DNA from: Limnohabitans sp. T6-5
Lineage (GTDB): Bacteria > Pseudomonadota > Gammaproteobacteria > Burkholderiales > Burkholderiaceae_C
Assembly (NCBI RefSeq): GCF_003063315.1
Contig: NZ_NERV01000004.1
Coordinates: forward strand, 186,001 to 250,000
Reading direction: 5' to 3'
Length of the DNA stretch: 64,000 nucleotides
Below are positions 36,981 to 45,053 of this stretch, one piece after another. The notes under the pieces are model-generated. The model did no database searches. It was not told where the DNA came from and saw nothing but the letters and a program-made list of their open reading frames with translations. The translations under genes and the position numbers were made by a program. Position 1 is the stretch's first letter. Every line of letters starts with the position of its first letter.

Positions 36981-37735
36981 GCGACACCGTTTCCACCAGC
37001 CGCCTGGAAGCTCGCCACCTGAAAAAAGCCTATGGCAGCCGCAAGGTGGTCCATGACGTGTCGCTGCAAGTGGCCAAAGGTGAAGTGGTTGGCTTGCTCG
37101 GCCCCAACGGGGCGGGCAAGACCACGTCGTTTTACATGATCGTGGGGCTGGTGCGCGCCGATGGCGGCCAGATCCTGATCGACGGGAAGGACGTGACGCA
37201 CCTGCCCATCCACAAGCGCGCGCGCATGGGACTGTCTTATCTGCCCCAAGAAGCCTCGATTTTTCGCAAGCTGTCCGTGGCCGACAACGTTCGCGCCATC
37301 CTCGAGTTGCAAACCGACGCCCAGGACCGCCCCCTGCCCAGTGCCGCCGTGGAAAAGCGCCTGAGCGAACTGCTGGCCGATTTGCGGGTGGACCATTTGC
37401 GCGACTCAGCTGCGGTGGCTTTGTCCGGCGGTGAGCGCCGCCGGGTCGAAATTGCCCGGGCGCTGGCCACTGACCCGCGCTTCATCCTGCTGGACGAACC
37501 CTTTGCCGGCATTGACCCGATTGCCGTGATCGAGATCCAGCGCATCATCGCCTTCCTCAAGCAGCGCGGCATTGGCGTGCTGATCACCGACCACAACGTG
37601 CGCGAGACGCTGGGCATTTGTGACCACGCCTACATCATCAGCGAAGGCCGGGTGCTGGCCGAAGGCACCCCAGACGAGATCGTGGCCAACGCCGATGTGC
37701 GCCGGGTGTACCTGGGCGAACACTTCCGGATGTGA
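36977..37735 (+). CDS. lptB: LPS export ABC transporter ATPase LptB
   Basis: This 252-residue ATPase powers the LptB2FGC lipopolysaccharide extractor. It has Walker A 'GPNGAGKTT' (about residue 44), Q-loop '[12 protein letters not shown]', ABC signature 'LSGGERRR' (about 153), Walker B '[13 protein letters not shown]', and the H-loop '[11 protein letters not shown]'. The C-terminal 'VYLGEHFRM' is typical of LptB. It is translationally coupled to lptA by an ATGA overlap and followed by rpoN after 37 bp, the conserved proteobacterial lptA-lptB-rpoN order. Confidence 0.97.
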   Translation: MSDTVSTSRLEARHLKKAYGSRKVVHDVSLQVAKGEVVGLLGPNGAGKTTSFYMIVGLVRADGGQILIDGKDVTHLPIHKRARMGLSYLPQEASIFRKLSVADNVRAILELQTDAQDRPLPSAAVEKRLSELLADLRVDHLRDSAAVALSGGERRRVEIARALATDPRFILLDEPFAGIDPIAVIEIQRIIAFLKQRGIGVLITDHNVRETLGICDHAYIISEGRVLAEGTPDEIVANADVRRVYLGEHFRM

Positions 37736-37772
37736 TGCACCCCCTGATGTGTTCTGACATGAAAGCCCCGGC

Positions 37773-39320
37773 ATGAAGCCCAGTTTGTCGCTGCGCATGT
37801 CCCAGCACTTGGCGCTCACGCCCCAGTTGCAACAATCGATCCGACTCCTGCAACTGTCCACGCTGGAGCTGTCGCAAGAAGTCGACCAGATGCTCGACGA
37901 CAACCCTTTCCTGGAACGCACCGAAGAAGAAGCGCCCCAGGAAGCCTTTGGTTTGGCACAAAGCGACACGCATGTGAGCCTGGGCGACCGGGTCAGCGAA
38001 AGCGCCAGCGAATCAGCGGGCAACGACGATGGGGCCAGCGAAACCCGAGACGAAGCCGTCACCGGCGTGGCCGAGAGCTGGGACGGCGACGGCAGCGTGG
38101 AGATGCGCCCCGATGACAGCGAATGGGGCGGTGAAGCTGGCGCACGCCAGAACAACGAAGAAGACACTGCCGACGCCGTCGAGCTGGCCCGCAGCATGGG
38201 CTCGCTCACCGATTTTTTGCACCGACAGGCTTTGTCCCTGCGCCTGTCCGAGATCGACCGGGCGGCACTGCGCTTTTTGATCGAATCGCTCAACGACGAC
38301 GGCTACCTGACCGACACCCTGCCCGAACTGGCCGCCAGCCTCGCCAGCAGCGATGACGATGAACAACTCGACGAGCTGGTGCACCGCTTCACGGTGGCGT
38401 TGGGTTTGCTGCAATCCCTCGAACCCGTGGGCGTGGGCGCTCGTGACCTGGCCGAATGCCTGCGCATCCAGATCAAGTCCCGGTTTGCCGACGATCCCGA
38501 AGATGAGGCCGCCCAAACGGCCTTGGCGGTTTGCGCGCAGCCCCTTGAATTGCTGGCCAAACGCGACTTCAAGCGCTTGGCCGTGCTGTGCAGCCTGAGC
38601 GAATCGCGCATCAAGACCGCCATCGCCTTCATCTCACGGCTGGAGCCCAAACCCGGTCGGCCTTTTGCGCTGGCTGAGCAAAACATCATCGTGCCCGATG
38701 TGCTGGTCACCAACACCCGCAAAACCGGCACACCCAAGTTCCGCATTCAGCTCAACCCCGACGTGATGCCCAAGCTGCGCGTGCACGACATCTATGCCAG
38801 CGCCTTGCGCGGCGGCAAGGGCGACAGCCACGCCGGCTTGCAGCAGCGCCTGCAGGAAGCCCGCTGGTTCATCAAAAACATTCAACAGCGCTTTGACACC
38901 ATCTTGCGCGTGTCCACCGCCATCGTGGAGCGGCAGAAAAACTTCCTCACCCACGGCGAGCTGGCCATGCGCCCCCTGGTGCTGCGCGAGATTGCTGACG
39001 AGCTGGGCATGCACGAGTCGACCATCAGCCGCGTGACCACGGCCAAGTACATGGCCACGCCGCAAGGCACCTTTGAGTTGAAATATTTCTTTGGTTCGGG
39101 CCTGGGCACCGACAGCGGCAGCGCCGCATCCAGCACCGCCGTGCGGGCCCTGATCAAGCAGTTTGTGGCGGCCGAAAGCGCCACCAAACCGCTGTCAGAC
39201 AACCAGATCTCCGAAATGCTCAAGGAGCAAGGCATCGACTGCGCGCGCCGCACGGTGGCCAAGTACCGAGAAGCCTTGCGCATTGCCCCCGCCAATTTGC
39301 GCAAGAGCATGAACGGCTGA
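37773..39320 (+). CDS. rpoN: RNA polymerase sigma-54 factor
   Basis: This 515-residue sigma factor has a Gln/Leu-rich region I ('LSLRMSQHLALTPQLQQSI', residues 3-21), which contacts activator ATPases. An acidic region II (about 50-135) follows, then the core-binding and DNA-binding domains, and the RpoN box 'ARRTVAKYRE' near residue 490, which reads the -24 promoter element. It directs transcription of genes requiring AAA+ activators (nitrogen metabolism, motility, aromatic catabolism). It is third in the lptAB-rpoN cluster; the usual downstream hpf/ptsN genes are not here, and the next genes are on the opposite strand. Confidence 0.97.
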   Translation: MKPSLSLRMSQHLALTPQLQQSIRLLQLSTLELSQEVDQMLDDNPFLERTEEEAPQEAFGLAQSDTHVSLGDRVSESASESAGNDDGASETRDEAVTGVAESWDGDGSVEMRPDDSEWGGEAGARQNNEEDTADAVELARSMGSLTDFLHRQALSLRLSEIDRAALRFLIESLNDDGYLTDTLPELAASLASSDDDEQLDELVHRFTVALGLLQSLEPVGVGARDLAECLRIQIKSRFADDPEDEAAQTALAVCAQPLELLAKRDFKRLAVLCSLSESRIKTAIAFISRLEPKPGRPFALAEQNIIVPDVLVTNTRKTGTPKFRIQLNPDVMPKLRVHDIYASALRGGKGDSHAGLQQRLQEARWFIKNIQQRFDTILRVSTAIVERQKNFLTHGELAMRPLVLREIADELGMHESTISRVTTAKYMATPQGTFELKYFFGSGLGTDSGSAASSTAVRALIKQFVAAESATKPLSDNQISEMLKEQGIDCARRTVAKYREALRIAPANLRKSMNG

Positions 39321-39356
39321 GACCGCTCTTGCTCCCCAATTGAGGGCGCCAGGTGC

Positions 39357-39671
39357 TCAGTGGAAATGCCCCTCAAAGCAGTGGCGAACCTCATGCCCGA
39401 TCACTTCATCCGAAGCATACGGCTCGGTCATGATGGTGCAGACATTGGTTTTGACATTCCACACGGCACACGCCTGACTCATGCGTGCGCCGGTGGACAC
39501 ATCGCACAGCAAACGGGTGTTGACCATTTTCCGGTGCTCAATCTGAGGCGCAGCCAGCACGCGGGCCACCGGCGGGACAGGAACAAAGCTTTCACGGGCA
39601 ACGAGATCCTGGTGGTCTGCGGTGCAGCCCAGCAGTCCTGTGCAGCCGAACAACCATAAGCATCTACGCAT
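39357..39671 (-). CDS. Small exported protein or lipoprotein with an HExxH-type motif
   Basis: This 104-residue protein has an N-terminal signal 'WLFGCTGLLGCTADHQ' (lipobox-like LLGC, so a probable lipoprotein). The C-terminal part reads 'ACAVWNVKTNVCTIMT', then 'SDEVIGHEVRHCFEGHFH', containing H-E-V-R-H, the zinc-protease HExxH pattern in a very short protein. No family was recognised. It overlaps the next gene upstream by 8 bp, and that gene encodes a related protein in which the HExxH positions are lost. The start at 39671 gives the lipoprotein signal. Whether it is an enzyme is not known; the protein is shorter than any usual metalloprotease. Confidence 0.7.
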   Translation of the reverse strand: MRRCLWLFGCTGLLGCTADHQDLVARESFVPVPPVARVLAAPQIEHRKMVNTRLLCDVSTGARMSQACAVWNVKTNVCTIMTEPYASDEVIGHEVRHCFEGHFH

Positions 39672-40023
39672 GCAAGCCCCGCTGACACGCCGAAAACAGG
39701 ATGCCCAGCACATGGTGCGATGTTTGGTCCGATTTGGTGACCAAGGTACAACGGCGCTCTTGGATCAACCAATAGCTGCAGGCATCGGCAATCGCGTGTG
39801 TGCCGTCTTTGTTGGCCTTGGCACACACAACGGCCGGCTTGTCGGTCAAGACCCAGTTGAATTGAGGCCCCTTGCTGTCGGGTGAGGCCTGAGGAGCGTC
39901 TTGCGCGTGCACGGGGCAACCCACCCAACACAGCCACATCGCAGCAGCCATCACCTTGCGAGCGTACGAGCCTGATGACAGGCCTAAGAGGCTTTTGAAA
40001 ATTTCAAGTGGGTGGGCAGACAT
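39664..40023 (-). CDS. Small exported protein, paralogue of the downstream gene
   Basis: This 119-residue protein has a membrane/signal segment at residues 25-41 ('MAAAMWLCWVGCPVHA', cleavage before QDAPQ), so translation may really begin at the internal Met. The C-terminal half shares the frame of its neighbour: 'DACSYWLIQERRCTLVT', then 'SHHVLGILFSAC', matching 'QACAVWNVKTNVCTIMT', 'SDEVIGHEVRHC'. The HExxH positions are replaced. The two genes form a tandem pair transcribed toward rpoN. No known family was recognised. An AT-rich promoter region lies upstream. Confidence 0.65.
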   Translation of the reverse strand: MSAHPLEIFKSLLGLSSGSYARKVMAAAMWLCWVGCPVHAQDAPQASPDSKGPQFNWVLTDKPAVVCAKANKDGTHAIADACSYWLIQERRCTLVTKSDQTSHHVLGILFSACQRGLHA

Positions 40024-40048
40024 GAATATGGCCTATTTAATTAATATT

Positions 40049-40077
40049 TTGACAATCAAATATAAACATTTTATGTA
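40049..40077 (+). promoter_or_regulatory. Sigma-70-type promoter candidate for the RNA methyltransferase gene
   Basis: A consensus -35 TTGACA (40049-40054) is followed after 17 bp by TATGTA (40072-40077), in an unusually AT-rich 60-bp stretch. It points toward the methyltransferase gene beginning at 40186. The same AT-rich block must also carry the minus-strand promoter of the small exported protein pair. Confidence 0.5.
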
Positions 40078-40185
40078 TAACTTTTAACTGATTTGTAACC
40101 AGATAAAACGCCAAGCCATGAAGAATCGCCGAAAAAGCCGCCCCAGTAGAGGAAAATCGCGGCTTCTTCTCCCGTTTGGACTGCT

Positions 40186-41481
40186 TTGAACGCCTTGACA
40201 CTTTTTCTTCCTTGCGCCGCCGGCGTTGAGGGCTTTCTGGCCGACGAGGTGCACCACATCACCGGCTTGACCGGCCACGACCTGATGACAGGCCGGGGCG
40301 GCGTGATGGCCCGCGCCTCGTGGCGTGACGCCATGCGCATCAACCTGCACAGCCGCCTGACGCAGCGCGTGCTGGTGCAGCTGTCGGTCACCGACTACCG
40401 CAATGAAAACGACCTGTACCACGCCGCCAGTGACGTGGCTTGGGAAATCTGGTTCACGCCCAAGCAAACCTTCAAGATCGACATCACCGCGCAGCACAGC
40501 CCGCTCAACAGCCTGAACTTTGCGGCGCTCAAGATCAAGGACGCGGTGGCCGACCGATTTCGCAACAAGCGCGGCGAGCGCCCCAGCGTCGACACCACCT
40601 GGCCTGACGTGCGCATTTATGCCCACCTCACGCCCGAAACGCTGACTCTGTACATCGACACCTCGGGCGAACCGCTGTTCAAGCGTGGCTGGCGCACCGA
40701 CAAGGGTGACGCCCCCCTGAAGGAAACCCTGGCTGCCGCCATGATCGCGGCCAGCGGCTGGGATGGCACCGTGCCTTTGTACGACCCCTGCTGCGGCAGC
40801 GGCACCATCCCGATCGAAGCGGCCCAGATCGCCTGCGGCATCGCCCCCGGCCTGCAACGCCGCTTTGGTTTTGAAAAACTGCTGCCCTTCCAAAACCACG
40901 TCTGGCAAGGCCTGATCGAAGAAGCCCGCGACAACGAGCACGAACCCACAGCGCCCATCTTTGGCAGCGATGTGGCCTTCCGGATGGTTGATTTTTCTGA
41001 GCGCAATGCCGAACGCGCAGGGGTCTCGGGCGTGGTCGAATTCCGGGGTGGTGATGCCCTGCAACGCATGCCCCCTTGCGAAATCCCGGGCGTGATGCTG
41101 CTCAACCCGCCCTATGGCGAACGCATTGCCGCTGCCGGGGTGGCCGGGCGTGGCCGTGACAGCTTCCAGCCCGGGGCCTTGGCCAGTGCCCGCGCAGCTG
41201 ACCAGAGCCACCACCGCGAAACCGCGCAAACCGATGACGGCGGCGACTTCTTTGCCCAACTGGCCAGCCACTGGAAGAAGAACTACAGCGGCTGGAGCGC
41301 CTGGATGCTCACGCCCGACCTCAAGCTGCCCAGCAAGATGCGGCTGAAAGAATCGCGCCGCGTGCCCATGTGGAACGGCCCCATCGAATGCCGCCTGTTC
41401 CGCTTTGACATGATCAAGGGCAGCCTCAAGCGCACAGCCTCTGCTGACACGCCGGGGGCTGCCGGAACGCCAGCGCCATGA
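40186..41481 (+). CDS. THUMP-domain class I SAM-dependent RNA methyltransferase (RlmL N-terminal/Trm11-like)
   Basis: This 431-residue enzyme has an N-terminal ferredoxin-like plus THUMP region (about 1-160) that holds RNA, then a Rossmann methyltransferase domain. The latter has motif I 'LYDPCCGSGTIPIEAA' (about residue 200) and the catalytic 'LLNPPYGER' (N-P-P-Y, about 307), typical of N2-guanine methyltransferases. The start is TTG at 40186: the conserved opening 'LFLPCAAGVEGFLADEV' begins at once, an in-frame stop lies 46 bp upstream, and no ATG is available before residue 28. A likely target is 23S rRNA guanine, but tRNA cannot be excluded. It overlaps the PIN gene by 4 bp. Confidence 0.9.
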   Translation: MNALTLFLPCAAGVEGFLADEVHHITGLTGHDLMTGRGGVMARASWRDAMRINLHSRLTQRVLVQLSVTDYRNENDLYHAASDVAWEIWFTPKQTFKIDITAQHSPLNSLNFAALKIKDAVADRFRNKRGERPSVDTTWPDVRIYAHLTPETLTLYIDTSGEPLFKRGWRTDKGDAPLKETLAAAMIAASGWDGTVPLYDPCCGSGTIPIEAAQIACGIAPGLQRRFGFEKLLPFQNHVWQGLIEEARDNEHEPTAPIFGSDVAFRMVDFSERNAERAGVSGVVEFRGGDALQRMPPCEIPGVMLLNPPYGERIAAAGVAGRGRDSFQPGALASARAADQSHHRETAQTDDGGDFFAQLASHWKKNYSGWSAWMLTPDLKLPSKMRLKESRRVPMWNGPIECRLFRFDMIKGSLKRTASADTPGAAGTPAP

Positions 41482-41897
41482 GCGTGCCTGCACCGATACA
41501 GCGCGTGCTGGACACCAACATCGTGCTCGACCTGTGGGTGTTTGACGAACCCCGGGCCGAAGCGCTGCGCGTGAGCGTCGAGACCGGGAACACGCATTGG
41601 TTGGCCACGGCGGCCATGCGCGAAGAGCTGGCCCGTGTGCTGGCCTACCCGCAAATCGTCAAACGCCTGACGCACCGCGACTTGCCCGCCAGTGCGGTGC
41701 TGGGCCACTTTGACCGCTGGGCGCAACTGCACCCGGACGCCCCCAAAGCCGAATACGCCTGCAAAGACGCCGATGACCAAAAATTCATCGATCTGGCCGT
41801 GGCCCACACCGCCGCCCTGCACAGCAAAGACGCGCAAGTGCTGTGCATGAAAAAACGCCTGGAACGCTGCGGCGTGCCGCTGAACCCTGCCACGTAG
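41478..41897 (+). CDS. PIN-domain protein (putative nuclease)
   Basis: This 139-residue PIN fold has acidic active-site residues in 'RVLDTNIVLDLW' (Asp), 'AMREELARVL' (Glu) and 'CKDADDQKFIDLA' (Asp pair). Databases often label this branch 'putative toxin-antitoxin system toxin component'. However, no antitoxin-like gene adjoins it, and it overlaps the RNA methyltransferase gene by 4 bp (ATGA), so it looks like a chromosomal RNA-processing partner and not a mobile toxin. Function unproven. Confidence 0.85.
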   Translation: MSVPAPIQRVLDTNIVLDLWVFDEPRAEALRVSVETGNTHWLATAAMREELARVLAYPQIVKRLTHRDLPASAVLGHFDRWAQLHPDAPKAEYACKDADDQKFIDLAVAHTAALHSKDAQVLCMKKRLERCGVPLNPAT

Positions 41898-41990
41898 GTC
41901 GGCACTCGCAGAGTCCAACGCCTGCGCCCATGGTGGCACCAGCCTTGATCCAGCATTTGTCGGGCTCTGCGACCACCGACCTACAATCTT
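41894..41990. repeat. Family-A REP pair before the YecA-like gene, ending in TACAAT
   Basis: A forward hairpin (GTAGGTCGGCACTCGCAGAG, TCC) starts at 41895, inside the PIN gene's stop codon. It faces a second copy (TTGTCGGGCTCTGCGACCAC, CGACCTAC) at 41957-41983. The last bases read TACAAT (41982-41987), 25 bp before the start of the YecA-like gene, as they do before gshB. Confidence 0.75.
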
Positions 41991-42012
41991 CCCCTGATCA
42001 CAGGAACCCACC

Positions 42013-42789
42013 ATGAACACCACCGCTGGCTTGCAAGCCGAAGACTTTGACACCCTGGACAACATCCTCGACGACTTGCGCGAGCGCTTTGAGGAAACCC
42101 CGCAATGGGAATTTTGCGAAGGTTTTCTGGCGGCCCTGGTGTGCTGCCGCCGCCCGCTGCCCGAGAGCGAATGGCTGGCCATGTTGTTGGGCATTGACGC
42201 CGATGATTCAGAAGGCGGCAGTTTTTCAGACGATGCCCAGCGCCAGCAGTTTCTGAACTTGTGGCAACGCCGCTTCGACGAAATCAAATTGGCGCTGGAC
42301 ACCCCGGTGGAAGCGCTGGACGACGACAAGGCCTATGCACCCGAAGTGATGGACATTCGCGGCGCCATCGCCTCCTTGCCCCCCGAAGAGCGCGGTGAAA
42401 TTGACGACAACGAAATCCCCTCGTTTGCGCAAGTCTGGGCGCTGGGCTTCTTGTTCGCGGTCGAAAACTGGCCCGACGAATGGACCGCCCCCAAAGACAA
42501 AGACGCCGCCAAATGGCACGACCTGTCGCTCGAAGCCATCGTGGCCTTGACCGAAGACGATGACGATGTGCCAACCTTGTCAGCCTTGTCCGAAGACGGC
42601 CCGCCCAGCGTGAGCGAAGAACGCCTGAACGCCTACGGCGAAGCCCTGTGGGCCGTGTACGACCTGCGCGAAATCTGGCGCAACATCGGTCCACGCGTGG
42701 AGCAAGTCATCAAGGAAGCCACACCCGGCCGCAACGACCCGTGCAGCTGTGGCAGTGGCAAAAAATACAAGAAGTGCTGCGGGGCTTGA
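42013..42789 (+). CDS. UPF0149/YecA-family protein with C-terminal SEC-C zinc motif
   Basis: This 258-residue protein has an N-terminal UPF0149 (YgfB/YecA) helical domain with the acidic '[12 protein letters not shown]' and '[13 protein letters not shown]'. A middle acidic region is followed by a C-terminal SEC-C motif '[17 protein letters not shown]', which binds zinc and resembles the SecA tail. In E. coli, YecA with this layout associates with ribosomes, so a role in protein targeting or quality control is plausible. It is monocistronic, with a short REP-derived leader and a good terminator. Confidence 0.9.
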   Translation: MNTTAGLQAEDFDTLDNILDDLRERFEETPQWEFCEGFLAALVCCRRPLPESEWLAMLLGIDADDSEGGSFSDDAQRQQFLNLWQRRFDEIKLALDTPVEALDDDKAYAPEVMDIRGAIASLPPEERGEIDDNEIPSFAQVWALGFLFAVENWPDEWTAPKDKDAAKWHDLSLEAIVALTEDDDDVPTLSALSEDGPPSVSEERLNAYGEALWAVYDLREIWRNIGPRVEQVIKEATPGRNDPCSCGSGKKYKKCCGA

Positions 42790-42797
42790 CCGCTTAA

Positions 42798-42820
42798 GGG
42801 GGATGCATCCCCCGCTTTTT
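42798..42820 (+). terminator. Intrinsic terminator after the YecA-like gene
   Basis: A perfect palindrome GGGGGATGCATCCCCC starts 8 bp after the stop codon and is followed by GCTTTTT. It is immediately followed by a family-B REP pair. Confidence 0.8.
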
Positions 42821-42895
42821 GTAGGCGCACCGCCCTCGGGGCGATGGATGGTGGTTTGCGAAGGGTTTCGCGACGAAGGCGTCGCTCCCACAAAC
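42821..42895. repeat. Family-B REP pair
   Basis: Two facing family-B copies are present: a degenerate forward one (GTAGGCGCACCGCCCTCGGG, GCGATGG) at 42821-42847 and an inverted one (TTTCGCGACGAAGGCGTCGC, TCCCAC) at 42867-42892. They lie between the terminator and the 3' end of the dehalogenase-like pseudogene. Confidence 0.75.
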
Positions 42896-42904
42896 ACAAA
42901 ACCC

Positions 42905-43882
42905 TCAAGCCATCCACTTTGCCAGCGCGTCGCTGGTAACTTCGGGCAACTCTTCAGGGATGAAATGGCCCGCCGTCACGGCCTGTCCTGAAACTTTGCC
43001 AGCGCACTGCGCCTGCCAAAGATCGAGTGGCTTGAACATGCGGTTGACCACGCCGCGTTCGCCTCAGAGCACCAGGGTGTCACAAGCGATTTTTTGGCCG
43101 CGCTCGCGGCTTTCTCTGTCATGCTGCAAGTCGATGCCTGCGCTGGCGCGGTAGTCTTCAGCAGCGCTGTGGATGGCCGCTGACCAGCCCTTGTCGTTCA
43201 AGGCCGGATGACAAAAAGCGCGCTCGTATTCGGCCAAGGCCTCGGGCTCGATGTAGCCCAGGCCTTGGCTACCCCAGCCGCCCAGCTTGGCGTGCAAATA
43301 GGCCTTGGCATTGCCGCCAATCATGAACTCGGGCAGCGGCGCAGGCTGGGTCAGGTGGAACCAGTGGTAATACGCCTGAGCAAAGGCAAAGTACGGGTCC
43401 GCAACAGGGCCAGAGACTTGAGGGTTTTTGCCCGGCAATGCCCCCCAGTGACCGCTGTACATGTCGAGCGTGGGCGCGATGTCGATCACGCACAGTTTCT
43501 TGACGCGCTTCGCATGGTCCAACGCCAACCGATGCGCCACGCGACCACCCCGGTCATGACCACACAAAAAGAAATCCTGCACACCCAAGGCGTCGAGCAG
43601 GTCGATCACTTCCTGCGCCATGGCGCGCTTGCTGTAGTGGGCGTGTTCAGCGTCGCCCACTTCGTGCGACGAATCACCGTAGCCGCGCAGGTCGGGCATG
43701 ACGAGCCGATAGCGCTCACTCAAGCGCTGTGCCACGCGATGCCACATCACATGGGTTTGCGGAAAACCGTGCAGCAGCACCAGCACAGGCTTGGCCGCTG
43801 TCCAGTCCAGTGATTTTCGGAACGTGACCGGCAGACCCTGAATGCTCAGGGTCTGTTTTTCAAAGCCCGCAAACCAGGCCAC
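42905..43882 (-). pseudogene. Haloacetate-dehalogenase-like alpha/beta hydrolase interrupted by an in-frame TGA
   Basis: The first 272 codons (GTG start 43882) encode a fluoroacetate-dehalogenase-like hydrolase: 'LVLLHGFPQTHVMWH', nucleophile Asp in 'GHDRGGRVAHRLALDH', the second Asp in 'VIDIAPT', and the His-Trp halide pocket in 'YYHWFHL'. Codon 273 is TGA (43064-43066). After it the same frame continues without any shift for 52 more codons: 'GERGVVNRMFKPLDLWQ' and 'AGHFIPEELPEV', exactly the missing C-terminus with the catalytic His. Homologues normally read 'LVLWGERG', so a single TGG to TGA change explains it. The short product would lack the catalytic His. Either a young pseudogene, a sequencing error or readthrough. 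It lies 3 bp after the Bug-type binding protein gene. Confidence 0.85.
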
Positions 43883-43885
43883 GCT

Positions 43886-44890
43886 TCAGTCCACCTTGGC
43901 GCCCGAGGCCTTGACCACGGCGGCCCATTTCTTGTGCTCGGCTTCGATCATCGTGGCGAATTGCGCCGAGGTGTTGCCACTCGGAATGGCGCCTTGCAAC
44001 TGCAGTTTTTCCTTGATGGCCGGCGAATTCAAGGCCTTGGCCACTTCCTGCTGAATGCGGTTGACGATGTCCATGGGGGTGCCCGCAGGTGCAAGCAGGC
44101 CAAACCAGCTGCTGGCTTCAAAGCCCTTGAGGCCTGCGGCCTCTTCGATGGTGGGCAACTCGGGCATGGCCGATGATCGCTGCCCGCTGGTCACCGCCAG
44201 CGCCTTGATCCTGCCCGCCTTGATCAGCTGCATGGCAGACGGCAGGTTGTCGAACATCACATCCATATTGCCTGCGGCCAGGTCCAAAAGCGCCGGGCTG
44301 GAGCCTCGGTAAGGGATGTGGGCCATGAAGATGCCCGTCTGGCTTTTGAACAACTCGCCCGCCAGGTGGATCGATGTGCCGTTGCCGCTGGACGCCATGT
44401 TCAGCTTGCCAGGATTGGCCTTGGCGTATTTGATGAAGTCATTGACGTTGTTGATCTTGTGGGCGGCGGCCAATTCGGCGTTGACCACCATCACGTTCGG
44501 CACGCCTGCCACCAGCGTGACGGGGATGAAGTCCTTGAAGGGGTCATAAGGCAGCTTGGCGTACAGCGCCCGGTTGATGCCGTGCGTGCCCACCGTGCCC
44601 ATGAGCAGGGTGTAGCCGTCACCTGGCGACTTGGCGACGATTTCGGCGCCCAGGTTGCCGCCCGCGCCGCCCTTGTTCTCGACCACGAACTGCTGGCCAA
44701 AGGCCTTGGACAACTCGGGCGCCACGGCGCGGGCCAGGATGTCGGTGGTGCCACCGGGCGCAAAGGGCACGATGATCTTGACGGGCTTGGTGGGCCAGGC
44801 TCTCTGGGCCAAGGCCATGGACGAAACAGCCAGCAAAGCGCTGGCGGCAACGCCACCGATGATGTGACGACGGTTCAATGTGGGGCTCAT
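43886..44890 (-). CDS. Tripartite tricarboxylate transporter substrate-binding protein (Bug family)
   Basis: This 334-residue periplasmic binding protein has a signal peptide ([20 protein letters not shown], cleavage after 'ALA') and Bug motifs: '[20 protein letters not shown]' (start of the mature protein), '[20 protein letters not shown]', and '[21 protein letters not shown]'. Bug proteins are massively expanded in Burkholderiales and mostly act with distant TctAB permeases or as sensors. No tctAB genes are nearby. It is co-directional with the dehalogenase-like pseudogene 3 bp downstream, so its ligand could be a small organic acid such as a halogenated one. That is inference. Confidence 0.93.
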   Translation of the reverse strand: MSPTLNRRHIIGGVAASALLAVSSMALAQRAWPTKPVKIIVPFAPGGTTDILARAVAPELSKAFGQQFVVENKGGAGGNLGAEIVAKSPGDGYTLLMGTVGTHGINRALYAKLPYDPFKDFIPVTLVAGVPNVMVVNAELAAAHKINNVNDFIKYAKANPGKLNMASSGNGTSIHLAGELFKSQTGIFMAHIPYRGSSPALLDLAAGNMDVMFDNLPSAMQLIKAGRIKALAVTSGQRSSAMPELPTIEEAAGLKGFEASSWFGLLAPAGTPMDIVNRIQQEVAKALNSPAIKEKLQLQGAIPSGNTSAQFATMIEAEHKKWAAVVKASGAKVD

Positions 44891-45053
44891 GCATGTCTCC
44901 TGAAACTATCCCTGCATGATGACACCACAGGCCGGGTAGGCTGTCACACAGGCGCCGAAACGCCCTGAATTAAGGGTTTGCCTGAGGCTGAGGCCATGCC
45001 TGCATGGCGCTGAGCCATTGCAAAATTCACATTCCAGAAAACGGGAGATCACA

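Noticed and set aside
41478..41897. Toxin of a type II toxin-antitoxin pair.
   Set aside because: No small antitoxin-like gene is adjacent on either side; upstream is the overlapping methyltransferase and downstream is REP sequence and the yecA-like gene.
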